NCBI GenBank assembly: GCA_004193285.1
Contig: SECP01000062.1
Coordinates: 1 to 49,631 of the forward strand
Direction of reading: 5' to 3'
DNA: 49,631 nucleotides
From: Myxococcales bacterium
GTDB lineage: Bacteria > Myxococcota_A > Polyangia > Polyangiales > Polyangiaceae
Position 1 is the stretch's first letter, and each line of letters starts with the position of its first letter. Shown here one piece after another: positions 26,501-33,534 of this stretch. Position numbers and translations under genes: made by a program. Under the pieces are notes generated by a model. The model saw only the letters and a list, made by a program, of their open reading frames with translations, was not told the DNA's origin and did no database searches.

Positions 26501-26556
26501 GCCGAGGCGGCGCGACCCAGCGCCTCTCCGTGCTACGCGAAGCGCTCCGCAAGTAG
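23542..26556 (+). CDS. Membrane-anchored protein with multiple carboxypeptidase-regulatory (Ig-like) domains and C-terminal PDZ
   Basis: 1004 residues from GTG at 23542. One N-terminal helix (VVAAVVGAVALLAVLVGVVAD) anchors a large extracytoplasmic part. Residues about 65-900 contain at least eight transthyretin-like carboxypeptidase-regulatory domains, each with a G.V.D..G.P...A.V pattern (for example GDVTDARGFPIDGASIEV, GRVRDERDQPVEGAEVEV and GEVRDERGDAVAGARVAV) and a closing AT/F.F..LP strand. The last about 80 residues form a PDZ domain (NSEAERAGLEPGDVITAIND), which normally binds C-terminal peptides. The combination suggests a surface stalk that presents a peptide-binding module. No catalytic domain is present. 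Confidence 0.85.
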   Translation: MPRLQPSPTHRASFERLLRAFDVVAAVVGAVALLAVLVGVVADSREKVVTSRPAPVAPQAQVAEAERDGRLRVTVVGALSKPVEGAQLRVYWRQDERYFDAGQGTTNEAGLAELERIPRGSVWLLGEAAGYARASTQLVVEGGSREVKLVLAPATSLRVRVTDEARAPLRDATVLVTSSDPLPFGALTDAQGDAAFGRLGAAPFTIKASAPGYESVSQSGVSGDVELALRRLGSILVHVRKADGAPAPGAQVEIGGATLWPARSTTADEHGDCRVGGLLAGSYDLRASAGTDVSRVLVGFSLERGQTQEVTLRLEPGRLVTALVTDGTGPSPHLVANADVVLAEEGLSTFPLRGRSGSDGKVTLGPISNGPATLSGRAPDFVGSAVVAVPEVTTEPVRIALARGGTLTGDVTDARGFPIDGASIEVIGSDSMGLPISETPQSLRFRRSHFNWAMSGTPALIAAGELGVMPGPIPPIPGSNGSLTGAAVDSLSSPLDAEEELPPWITDSGGRFRAAPVTPGSVRALVRHPDFVEAVSDAVTLGPGGEAHVRVTLLRGGSLEGRVRDERDQPVEGAEVEVSAERGTFQRATITASDGSFAFSALPREVVVNVRRAESPTRVAKRVPLSVKEGEKQTLEIVLPALRESIAITVKDDSGEPIELAEVTVLSLDPASPLRSTAFSDGRGKLEVADARGLSLRVSAQAPGFARRLLVLDAAAAPSAVELELSRGALVEGRVTALRGRSGVAGALVTLTFQGLRKTSTTNEDGTYRIADVPLGPVKLAVSHPDFAEGDLTSTVENPGRRDRAFELPTIDLAEPGAVEGEVRDERGDAVAGARVAVGRAPSYLPAGALPRGVAVTDANGAFTLQGLKPGLTTLEAFSPERGRGSTKVDVQSSRTRSDVRIALRPTSADSDPFAPGGVAVTLGERGAGESLEVVVVAVSDNSEAERAGLEPGDVITAINDAKPSSMHDARSRLSGPLQSDVVVAISRGGATQRLSVLREALRK

Positions 26557-26603
26557 CCAGGGTTCGACGCAACCGAGCTGGTGGTTGGCCGAGTAGCGGG
26601 AGC

Positions 26604-27344
26604 ATGGCAAACTCGTCTTCCGAGATGGACCGGCTCACCAGCGTAGACAACAAGCTCGACAAGCTCGTTACGCGTCTCGACGGGTTCGGAACCGACGTCG
26701 GCGAGCTCAAGTCCGACGTCGGCGTGCTCAAGTCCGACGTTGGCGTGCTCAAGTCCGACGTCGGCGTGCTCAAGTCCGACGTCGGCGTGCTCAAGTCCGA
26801 CGTCGGCGTGCTCAAGTCCGACGTCGGCGTACTCAAGTCCGACGTCGGCGTACTCAAGTCCGACGTCGGCGTACTCAAGTCCGACGTTGGCGTGCTCAAG
26901 TCCGACGTCGGCGTACTCAAGTCCGACGTCGGCGTACTCAAGTCCGACGTCGGCGTGCTCAAGTCCGACGTCGGCGTGCTCAAGTCCGACGTCGGCGTGC
27001 TCAAGTCCGACGTCGGCGTGCTCAAGTCTGACGTCGGCGTGCTCAAGTCCGACGTCGGCGTACTCAAGTCCGACGTCGGCGTGCTCAAGTCTGACGTCGG
27101 CGTGCTCAAGTCCGCGGTCTTGCAGTTAACCGAGCTCGCCGTCGAAAACAGCGAGCGGATGTCTTCGATGGATCGAACGCTTCAGACCATCAACGGCCGG
27201 CTCGCGCGGCTGGTGACGTCGAGCTTGCGGGAGCGCACCGAGGGTATCGAACGGCTCGCTCGCCTCGAGCAGGTGGCGAGCGAGGAGCGCTTGGCCGGCA
27301 TCGAGCATCGGCTCAGTCGTCTGGAAGAGCGCGACGGTAAGTGA
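26604..27344 (+). CDS. Coiled-coil protein with 20 near-identical heptads
   Basis: 246 residues. After a short N-terminus (LDKLVTRLDGFG), residues 31-170 are 20 tandem copies of the heptad DVGVLKS (the first is DVGELKS). The hydrophobic Val and Leu fall 3 and 4 residues apart, an ideal a/d coiled-coil register. The C-terminal 75 residues continue as a helical, coiled-coil-like region (VENSERMSSMDRTLQTINGR, LARLEQVASEERLAGIEHRL). There is no signal peptide or membrane segment, so it is cytoplasmic. All base differences between units are synonymous in this frame, which supports it as the coding frame over the open frames on the same and opposite strands. Function unknown; a rod or multimerising spacer is inferred. 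Confidence 0.75.
   Translation: MANSSSEMDRLTSVDNKLDKLVTRLDGFGTDVGELKSDVGVLKSDVGVLKSDVGVLKSDVGVLKSDVGVLKSDVGVLKSDVGVLKSDVGVLKSDVGVLKSDVGVLKSDVGVLKSDVGVLKSDVGVLKSDVGVLKSDVGVLKSDVGVLKSDVGVLKSDVGVLKSDVGVLKSAVLQLTELAVENSERMSSMDRTLQTINGRLARLVTSSLRERTEGIERLARLEQVASEERLAGIEHRLSRLEERDGK
26694..27113 (+). repeat. Tandem array of twenty 21-bp units
   Basis: Exactly 420 bases, 20 units of 21 bases in phase with the coding frame. Unit 1 differs by GAG for GTG (Glu for Val). Units 3 and 10 have GTT for GTC; units 7-9, 11, 12 and 18 have GTA for GTG; units 16 and 19 have TCT for TCC. Nothing else varies. The shared variants suggest recent expansion by slippage or unequal recombination, and the copy number may differ between strains. 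Confidence 0.97.
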
Positions 27345-27350
27345 AGCCGG

Positions 27351-28163
27351 TCACTTCGCCTTCGCGGTGAAGCTCACGGTCACGGGCGCGTCCTTGGCGA
27401 CTTTGCCCTTCAAGTTGCTGGAGAGCGCGTCGCTCAGGCTCTTGACGATCTTCCCCGCGGCGTCACGCGGATGCACCTCGAACTCTTCGAGCGCGACCGG
27501 CAGCGGCTCGAGGGTCTTCACGTCTACGGCGGTGAGCTTGTCGCCGTCGTACTTGAAGACGAGCTCCACCTTGGCGCTCTTCATCGCTTTGCGGCCGTGC
27601 AGGCGGAAGTCGCCGGTGGCGGTGCCGGTCACTTTGCGCTCGGCGCCGGGCAGCTTCGTCACGTCCGTCGCGCTCAGGTCCGTGAGCTTTTCGATCTTGA
27701 GCTCCGCGAAGCGGTTGGCCTCCGCCTGCTCTGCCGTGACCTCGCCTTCCTTGACGTCGATTTGCAGCCAGCCGCGCGCGTGCTCGTTCTGGAGGTCGCT
27801 CTTGCTGCGCTCCCCATAGGCGCCTTTGTCGTCGCCGCGCTTCTGTTGGTACAAAGTGAGCAGCTTCAAGTCCGCCTTCACGAGCGCGGTGGACTTGGTC
27901 AAGTCGGTCGGGTCGACGAACAGCTCGCCGCTCAAGGACTTCGGCGCGTCGCCGTCGATCTTCTCGAGTGGCGAGTCCATCAGGAACTTGAAGCTGCTGG
28001 TGCTCGGGTCCACCGTCAGCGCTTGCGCGCTCGCGGCTTGCGGCGCGGCGGAGAGCGCGGCCGCTGCGGGCGCGAGCTGCTGCTCTGGTTCCTTCTCTTT
28101 GCTACATCCGAGCGCCGCACAAAGCACAGCCACACCCACCAGCGTCATCCGATTCTGCTGCAT
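27351..28163 (-). CDS. YceI-like lipoprotein
   Basis: 270 residues. ATG at 28163 is preceded by GGGAGAA; an extension to 28208 lacks a signal. The lipobox is LVGVAVLCAALGC, followed by an Ala/Gln linker. The body matches the YceI lipocalin-like barrel: it opens LTVDPSTSSFKFLM, has LSGELFVDPTDLTKSTALVK, then GTATGDFRLHGRKAM, and closes with VSFTAKAK. YceI proteins bind isoprenoids or other lipids in the periplasm. The loop DDKGAYGERSKSDLQNEH replaces the usual His-containing motif region but keeps its place. A small membrane protein gene lies 85 bases upstream on the same strand. The two genes may be cotranscribed. Confidence 0.8.
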   Translation of the reverse strand: MQQNRMTLVGVAVLCAALGCSKEKEPEQQLAPAAAALSAAPQAASAQALTVDPSTSSFKFLMDSPLEKIDGDAPKSLSGELFVDPTDLTKSTALVKADLKLLTLYQQKRGDDKGAYGERSKSDLQNEHARGWLQIDVKEGEVTAEQAEANRFAELKIEKLTDLSATDVTKLPGAERKVTGTATGDFRLHGRKAMKSAKVELVFKYDGDKLTAVDVKTLEPLPVALEEFEVHPRDAAGKIVKSLSDALSSNLKGKVAKDAPVTVSFTAKAK

Positions 28164-28248
28164 CACGTTCTCCCTGGTGCCGCGCGGAGCGGCTCTACGT
28201 TGCTGCACGCTGTACGGAGCTTCTGGCGAGCGGTTTCAACCGCAGCGC

Positions 28249-28386
28249 TCAGAGGTCGTCGAAGTTGTCTTTGGGCTCGGACTTGTCGCCGCCCGGCGAG
28301 AGCAGGAACAAGAACGGAATGATGCCCATCGCGAGGAGCAGGGTGCCGACGATTTTGGTCAACGTGACCAGCCCGGGTTCGACCAT
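28249..28386 (-). CDS. 45-residue single-helix membrane protein
   Basis: A short gene with ATG at 28386 and TGA at 28249. The product has one strong membrane helix (IVGTLLLAMGIIPFLFLL) and a charged, acidic C-terminus (GGDKSEPKDNFDDL). The sharp change from hydrophobic to charged, and the placement in front of the YceI-like lipoprotein on the same strand, make it plausible as a real gene rather than a chance frame. No family was recognised. It may be an accessory or regulator of the neighbouring lipoprotein, which is a guess from position only. Confidence 0.55.
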   Translation of the reverse strand: MVEPGLVTLTKIVGTLLLAMGIIPFLFLLSPGGDKSEPKDNFDDL

Positions 28387-28502
28387 GGCGCGCACCATAG
28401 CCGTGCGCGTGTGGGGGGCAAGCGCCAAATTCGGCTCACTGGCCGCTTGCTTCGACCACCACTATCGTGTTGGCAAGAGTCTTGCTGAGAGCGCGGCAAG
28501 CC

Positions 28503-28940
28503 ATGGCGTCCACATTACCTCCCACGTCGGGTCCGAGCGCTCGGGCGCCCCGGCTCCTGCTCGTGGACGACGACCCGATCGTGCTGCGCGCGATTCGGCG
28601 CTTGCTCGTCGGGTGGCGTCCGGGCTGGGCAATCGACATCGCGGACAGCGCGGAGGCAGCGTTCCAGCTCCTGGAAACCAAGACGTACGACGTCGCGGTC
28701 ACGGATCTCCACATGCCGGTTCAGGACGGGCTGGAGCTTCTGCGCCGCCTCAAAGCCGAACACCCGACGCTCATCCGAGTGATTCATTCGTCTCACGTTG
28801 AGTCGCTCGCCCCGGACCAGGTTCAAGACCTGGCGCACGCGGTGCTCGCCAAACCGGGGCGGGCCGACGAGCTCGTCGCCGTGCTGGAGTGGGCGATCGC
28901 CGAACGCGGTCGGAGAGTGCGCGACAGCGTCGGCTTCTGA
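28503..28940 (+). CDS. Stand-alone response-regulator receiver protein
   Basis: 145 residues from ATG at 28503, with an alternative GTG at 28467. The receiver fold is complete: acidic cluster DDD (22-24), phosphoacceptor Asp68 in VTDLHMPVQDG, and conserved Lys117 in LAKPGR. The switch position normally Thr or Ser is Ser96 in VIHSSH. There is no output domain, so it must act through another protein, as CheY-like or phosphorelay intermediates do. No histidine kinase is encoded in the window, so its partner must lie elsewhere. Divergent from the 45-residue membrane protein. Confidence 0.9.
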   Translation: MASTLPPTSGPSARAPRLLLVDDDPIVLRAIRRLLVGWRPGWAIDIADSAEAAFQLLETKTYDVAVTDLHMPVQDGLELLRRLKAEHPTLIRVIHSSHVESLAPDQVQDLAHAVLAKPGRADELVAVLEWAIAERGRRVRDSVGF

Positions 28941-28955
28941 GACGCGCGGCCGCGC

Positions 28956-30092
28956 TCAGAGCAGCTTGGCGATGGTGACGAGCTGCATGTTGCTCGTGCC
29001 TTCGTAAATCTTGCCAATCTTGGCGTCGCGGTAGAACTTCTCCGCGGGGTACTCTTTGGTGAAGCCGACGCCGCCGAACAGCTCCACGCATTGGCTGGCG
29101 GTGCGCTCCGCCACTTCCGAGGCGAAGAGCTTGGCCATCGCCGCCTCCTTCACGAAGGGCTGCCCGGCGTCCTTGAGCCGCGCCGCGTTGTAAACCATGA
29201 GCCGCGCGGCCTCGATCTCCATCGCGATGCGCGCGATGTGAAACTGCATGCCCTGAAAATCGGCGATGGGCTTGCCGAACTGCACCCGCTCCCGGGTATA
29301 CGGCAGCGCCGCATCGAAAGCGCCTTGAGCCAACCCCAGCATCTGAGCGCCGATGCCGATGCGACCCTCGTTGAGAGCCTCGATCGCGATCTTGTAACCC
29401 TTGCCGACTTCACCCAGCACGTTCTCCGCTGGCACCTCGACGTCGTCGAACGTGAGCTCGCACGTGCTGGAGGCGCGGATGCCGAGCTTGTGCTCCTTTT
29501 TGCCGACCCCAAATCCCGCGAACGACTTCTCGACGAGGAACGCGGTGATGCCTTTGTAACCGAGGGCGGGGTCCACGTTCGCGAACACGACGAACAGCGA
29601 GCTCTCGGCGGCGTTGGTGATCCAGAGCTTACGGCCGCTGAGCACGTAACGGTCGCTGCGCTTCTCGGCGCGCAGCTTGAGCGCAAACGCGTCCGAACCG
29701 GAGGAAGCCTCGCTGAGCGCGTAGGAGCCGACCCACTCGCTCGCCATCTTCGGTAGGTAGCGCTGCTTTTGCTCGTCCGTCGCCCAGCGCAACAGCGCGT
29801 TGACGACGAGCGTGTTCTGCACGTCCACCAGCACGGAGACGCTCGGGTCCACCCGCGCCAGCGCGTCCACCGCGAGGATGGCGGTAAAGAAGCTCGCGCC
29901 GGCGCCGCCGTACTGCTCCGGGACCTCGATCCCCATGACCCCGAGCTCGAAGAGCGCGGGCAACAGCGCCGGATCCAGCGTCGCTGCTTCGTCCATGGCC
30001 GAAACCTTGGGACCGATGCGTTGCTTCGCGAAATCCAGCACCGTGGCGTGAAATAGCCGCTCGTCGTCGGAGAGTTGCGTGAGTGCGGTCAC
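28956..30092 (-). CDS. Acyl-CoA dehydrogenase
   Basis: 378 residues from GTG at 30092; TTG or GTG codons up to 30134 are possible alternatives. The protein has the full acyl-CoA dehydrogenase order: an N-terminal helical domain (GVMGIEVPEQYGGAGASF), a central beta domain with the flavin-binding LSEASSGSDAFAL and KLWITNAAES, and a C-terminal helical domain with FGKPIADFQGMQFHIARIAMEIEAA. Catalytic Glu is in IYEGTSNMQ, the position used by short- and medium-chain enzymes. It oxidises an acyl-CoA at the alpha-beta bond using FAD, passing electrons to ETF. Chain-length preference cannot be told. It lies 64 bases after the RCC1 lipoprotein gene, with no functional link evident. Confidence 0.93.
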   Translation of the reverse strand: MTALTQLSDDERLFHATVLDFAKQRIGPKVSAMDEAATLDPALLPALFELGVMGIEVPEQYGGAGASFFTAILAVDALARVDPSVSVLVDVQNTLVVNALLRWATDEQKQRYLPKMASEWVGSYALSEASSGSDAFALKLRAEKRSDRYVLSGRKLWITNAAESSLFVVFANVDPALGYKGITAFLVEKSFAGFGVGKKEHKLGIRASSTCELTFDDVEVPAENVLGEVGKGYKIAIEALNEGRIGIGAQMLGLAQGAFDAALPYTRERVQFGKPIADFQGMQFHIARIAMEIEAARLMVYNAARLKDAGQPFVKEAAMAKLFASEVAERTASQCVELFGGVGFTKEYPAEKFYRDAKIGKIYEGTSNMQLVTIAKLL

Positions 30093-30156
30093 CACCAAAG
30101 TGAATCGGAATAGCGGACCCGTTGCAAGCCGCAACCCCGCGAGCCGCGCGCCTCCT

Positions 30157-31764
30157 TCAAAGCGCGGGCAAGCCTTGGACCTTCACCGGCGTGAAGCTCT
30201 CTACCTCGAGCTTGCCGTCCCCCAGCTGACCGTAATAGTCGTCGCCCCAACAGTAGATGTCTTCGGACTCGAGCAGCGCGCAGGTGTGACCGTAGCCAGC
30301 CGTAAGCTGGAGCACCGGCCCGGGCAAGCCAGATACGGACACCGGCACGATGCTCGTGGGCGTTTTGACCGGGTCCGCGCCGAGCTGCCCCTGCGCGTTA
30401 CGGCCCCAACATTGGACCGTGGAGTCCTCGAGCAACACGCAGGTGTGAAAGTGACCCGCGGCTATCTGCACGATGTCCTTGCCGAGGTTCGCGATGACTA
30501 CGGGCGTGTAAGTCGTGGTCACGGTGGCGGCCTCCGCCAGCTGAGCGAGCTCGTTGCTGCCCCAGCACTTGACCGTGTTGTCGCGCAGCAGAGCGCAGGT
30601 GTGAACGTAGCCGCTGGCGAGCTGCACGACGTCCGCATCCAGGCCGGGTACTCGCGACGGCAAGGGGGTGGCGGTCAGCGGCTCGAACTCGGTCACGGCT
30701 CCGGTTTGACCTTTGTCGTTGCGCCCCCAACAATCCACCGCGCCTTCCTTCGAGAGGGCGCAGGTATGGCCCGCACCCGCGGCGATCTGCACGACGTTGC
30801 TCAGGTTCGAGGCCTGCACCGGCATGTCGCTGTTGTCCGTCGTGTCGTCGCCGTATTGGGACACCTGGTTGTCGCCCCAGCAGCGCACGGTGCCGTCCGC
30901 CAGCAGCGCGCACGAATGGCCATCACCCGCAGAGACCTGAATGGCAGTGGTCAAGCCGGGCACGTCCACCGGAGTGGACCGGTCGATGTTGCCCACGCCG
31001 AGCTGACCAAAGTCACCCTCCCCCCAGCACTGGACTCCGCCGTTCCGACGAAGGACGCACGTGTGGTAGAAGAGTGACGACATCTGGATGGCGTCGCTCA
31101 CGTTGAGCACGGCTACCGGAGCCGCGCTCGTCAAGATCGCGCCGTTACCGAGCTCTCCTTCTTCATTGTATCCCCAGCAGGAAACGCCACCAGTTGCGGC
31201 GAGCAAACAGGTGTGGTCACTGCCGGCGACGAGCGGATAGGCAACGCACGCCTTGCCGTCGCCCAGGAACCCAGCGCGGCAAGCGCACTCATAGGCGCCC
31301 TCCGTGTTGGCGCACGAGGCATTCGCGTCGCAGCTGACGGTGTCCGCTTCGCACTCGTCGATGTCCGTGCACACCGAGGGCTCGCCATCGCAAGACCAAC
31401 CGGTCTCCACGGCGCACGCGGCATCGCAGCCGTCACCCTCCTCCGTGTTGCCGTCATCGCACGCTTCAGGCTCGGCCCCCGCGGCCAGCGTGCCATCGCC
31501 GCAGCCGCCACTCACGCCGCCAGCGCTGCCGCCCTGACCTGCTTCAGCGCCGACGCCACCGTTGCCGTCGCCCCCCTGCCCACCCGAGCCGCTCTTGCCA
31601 CCCGCTGAGGTGCCGCCCGCGTTGCTGCCAGCAGCGCCGCCGCCGCCGGTGCCGGCGCTGCCGCCCGCTCCGCCGGAATTGCCCTCGAAATCGTGATCAT
31701 TCGAGGAGCACGACAACGACAAAACCCACGAGGCCGCCCATACCACTGCCTTCCAACGTCCCAT
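30157..31764 (-). CDS. RCC1-repeat lipoprotein with DUF4215 and EGF-like modules (1)
   Basis: 535 residues from ATG at 31764; an upstream extension exists, but this start directly precedes the lipoprotein signal (AVVWAASWVLSLSC). A Gly/Ser/Ala linker is followed by a myxobacterial DUF4215-type Cys module (ACDDGNTEEGDGCDAACAVE, GWSCDGEPSVC) and a calcium-binding EGF-like module (DIDECEADTVSCDANASC, then CRAGFLGDGKAC). The C-terminal about 350 residues form an RCC1 beta-propeller of about seven blades, with recurring units such as CWGYNEEGELGNG, CWGEGDFGQLGVG and CWGSNELAQLAEA. RCC1-type propellers in bacteria are binding scaffolds. It is likely displayed on the cell surface. A paralogue lies immediately upstream. 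Confidence 0.88.
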   Translation of the reverse strand: MGRWKAVVWAASWVLSLSCSSNDHDFEGNSGGAGGSAGTGGGGAAGSNAGGTSAGGKSGSGGQGGDGNGGVGAEAGQGGSAGGVSGGCGDGTLAAGAEPEACDDGNTEEGDGCDAACAVETGWSCDGEPSVCTDIDECEADTVSCDANASCANTEGAYECACRAGFLGDGKACVAYPLVAGSDHTCLLAATGGVSCWGYNEEGELGNGAILTSAAPVAVLNVSDAIQMSSLFYHTCVLRRNGGVQCWGEGDFGQLGVGNIDRSTPVDVPGLTTAIQVSAGDGHSCALLADGTVRCWGDNQVSQYGDDTTDNSDMPVQASNLSNVVQIAAGAGHTCALSKEGAVDCWGRNDKGQTGAVTEFEPLTATPLPSRVPGLDADVVQLASGYVHTCALLRDNTVKCWGSNELAQLAEAATVTTTYTPVVIANLGKDIVQIAAGHFHTCVLLEDSTVQCWGRNAQGQLGADPVKTPTSIVPVSVSGLPGPVLQLTAGYGHTCALLESEDIYCWGDDYYGQLGDGKLEVESFTPVKVQGLPAL

Positions 31765-31834
31765 GCGCGCGAGCTTGGCACCCTCATGCGTCGGCCGCAA
31801 CCAACCGCGCTTCATTCGCAGTCTCACCCCGCCG

Positions 31835-33421
31835 CTACGGAATGCCGATGACGCTCACGACCTTGTAGCTATCCAGGGTCTTGTTGTTGCCGAGCTGGCC
31901 CTGGTGATTATCCCCCCAGCACTTGAGGGAGCCGTTCGAGAGCAACGCGCACGAATGAGACCCGCCGCTGGCGAGCTCCACCACGTCCTTCGGCAAGTTG
32001 CTCACCTGAATGGGGACGAAGCTCGCGGCTACCTTGTTGGGATCGGCGCCGAGCTGACCGGACGAGTTCGAGCCCCAGCAGCGGTACTCGCCGGCTTCGT
32101 TGGCCGCGCAAGCAAAGCCCCAACCGACCGAAACCTGCGTCACCGCGGCGCCCAGCGCGTCTACCGCGACCGCGGTGGACGTCTTGGGAAGCGTGGCGGG
32201 ATCGCGACCCAGCCTGCCGTTTTCGTTGTCCCCCCAGCAGCGCGGCGTCTTGTCGACGAGCGCGCAGTTCGAATAGCCGGCGCCCGCGAGCTGGGAGGCC
32301 TTGCCGCCGAGCGTTTTTGCCACGACCGGGACCGCACTATCTTCGAACGTGCCTTCGCCGAGCTGGCCGTAGAAGTTTTGTCCCCAGCAGCTGACGTCAC
32401 CACCCTCCAGGAGCGCGCAGCTATGGTACGCGCCCGCCACCAGCTGCTCGGCCTTGGCCCCGAGCGCGGCGGTGGGGACGGGGCTGAAGCTCGGCGTCGC
32501 CGCGGCGTTACCGAGCTCACCGAATTCGTTGCGACCCCAGCAGCTCACCTGGCCGCTCGCGAGCAGCGCGCAGTTGTGAAACTGCCCGGTCGCGAGCTGA
32601 GTGACCCCGGTCAGCCCCGCAACGACGACCGGATCGCTGCTCTCGGTCAGCTTTTTCGGATCCGACCCGAGCTGCCCCGCGGAGTTGTCGCCCCAACATT
32701 GAACCGTCCCGCCTCGAATCAGCGCGCACGAATGCAGTGACCCCGAGCCCACTTGCAGCACGTCCGCTCCAAGGCCGAAGACGGAGACGGGCGAGTAGCG
32801 ATCGCCGCCGTTGACGCCCAGCTGCCCATAATCGTTCGCGCCCCAACAGACCGCAGCGCCCCCGACGACTGCGCAGCTGTGGTTTCCGCCAAGCGACAGC
32901 GAGGGCACTCGCAAGTCGCACGTCTTGCCGTCTCCGACGAAGCCTTCGTGACAGGCGCACGTGAAGCTGCCCTTCGTATTCGTGCACGTCGCGCTCGGGC
33001 TGCAGTCATTGGTGTGGAGCGCGCACTCGTCGGAGTCCGTACAGGCGGAAGGCTCGCCGTCGCACTCCCAGCCGCTTTCGAGCTCGCAGGCCTCGCTGCA
33101 GCCGTCGCCCGAAGCGGGGTTGCCGTCGTCGCACGTCTCGGCGCCGGTGACCTGACCATCGCCGCAGCCTTCGCTCGGCGGCGAAGTTTTCCCGCCGACC
33201 CCGCCGGCACCGCCGACGCCGCCAGCGGCACCCGAGCCGCCCGACGCCGGAGACCCGGCCGAACTCGTGCCCGCGTCTCCGCCCTCCGAGGGCGCGCCCG
33301 AGGCACCATCCGAGCCGCCCTCCGACGCGCTGCCGGCCGCGCTCGCGGTCGGGAACTCGCGCTCCGACCGCCCGCAGCTAGCCATGAGCAATACGGCAAA
33401 CACCGCTCCCGTTACCCTCAT
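31835..33421 (-). CDS. RCC1-repeat lipoprotein with DUF4215 and EGF-like modules (2)
   Basis: 528 residues from ATG at 33421. The lipobox is AVLLMASC at the N-terminus. Linker, DUF4215-type module (TCDDGNPASGDGCSEACELE), EGF-like module (CHEGFVGDGKTC) and an about seven-blade RCC1 propeller (CWGANDYGQLGVN, CWGDNSAGQLGSD, CWGRNEFGELGNA and others) occur in the same order as in the next gene, 70 bases downstream. The two are clearly tandem duplicates that have diverged mainly in the linkers and in the blade loops. Divergent from the outer-membrane protein gene. Confidence 0.88.
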   Translation of the reverse strand: MRVTGAVFAVLLMASCGRSEREFPTASAAGSASEGGSDGASGAPSEGGDAGTSSAGSPASGGSGAAGGVGGAGGVGGKTSPPSEGCGDGQVTGAETCDDGNPASGDGCSEACELESGWECDGEPSACTDSDECALHTNDCSPSATCTNTKGSFTCACHEGFVGDGKTCDLRVPSLSLGGNHSCAVVGGAAVCWGANDYGQLGVNGGDRYSPVSVFGLGADVLQVGSGSLHSCALIRGGTVQCWGDNSAGQLGSDPKKLTESSDPVVVAGLTGVTQLATGQFHNCALLASGQVSCWGRNEFGELGNAAATPSFSPVPTAALGAKAEQLVAGAYHSCALLEGGDVSCWGQNFYGQLGEGTFEDSAVPVVAKTLGGKASQLAGAGYSNCALVDKTPRCWGDNENGRLGRDPATLPKTSTAVAVDALGAAVTQVSVGWGFACAANEAGEYRCWGSNSSGQLGADPNKVAASFVPIQVSNLPKDVVELASGGSHSCALLSNGSLKCWGDNHQGQLGNNKTLDSYKVVSVIGIP

Positions 33422-33534
33422 CGGGCTTGGTTACCATCCGGGTCTACCGGTCGCAAGCGCAGCTACCGTCGCAAAAATCCTCGTTCATCGGCTCCGTTGA
33501 AGGAGGCACGGCTACGGCACTAGTCTCCCGCCCG

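Noticed and set aside
26694..27113. Tandem repeat considered as CRISPR or minisatellite
   Set aside because: Units are contiguous with no spacers and in phase with a coding frame, so it is a coding heptad array and not CRISPR.
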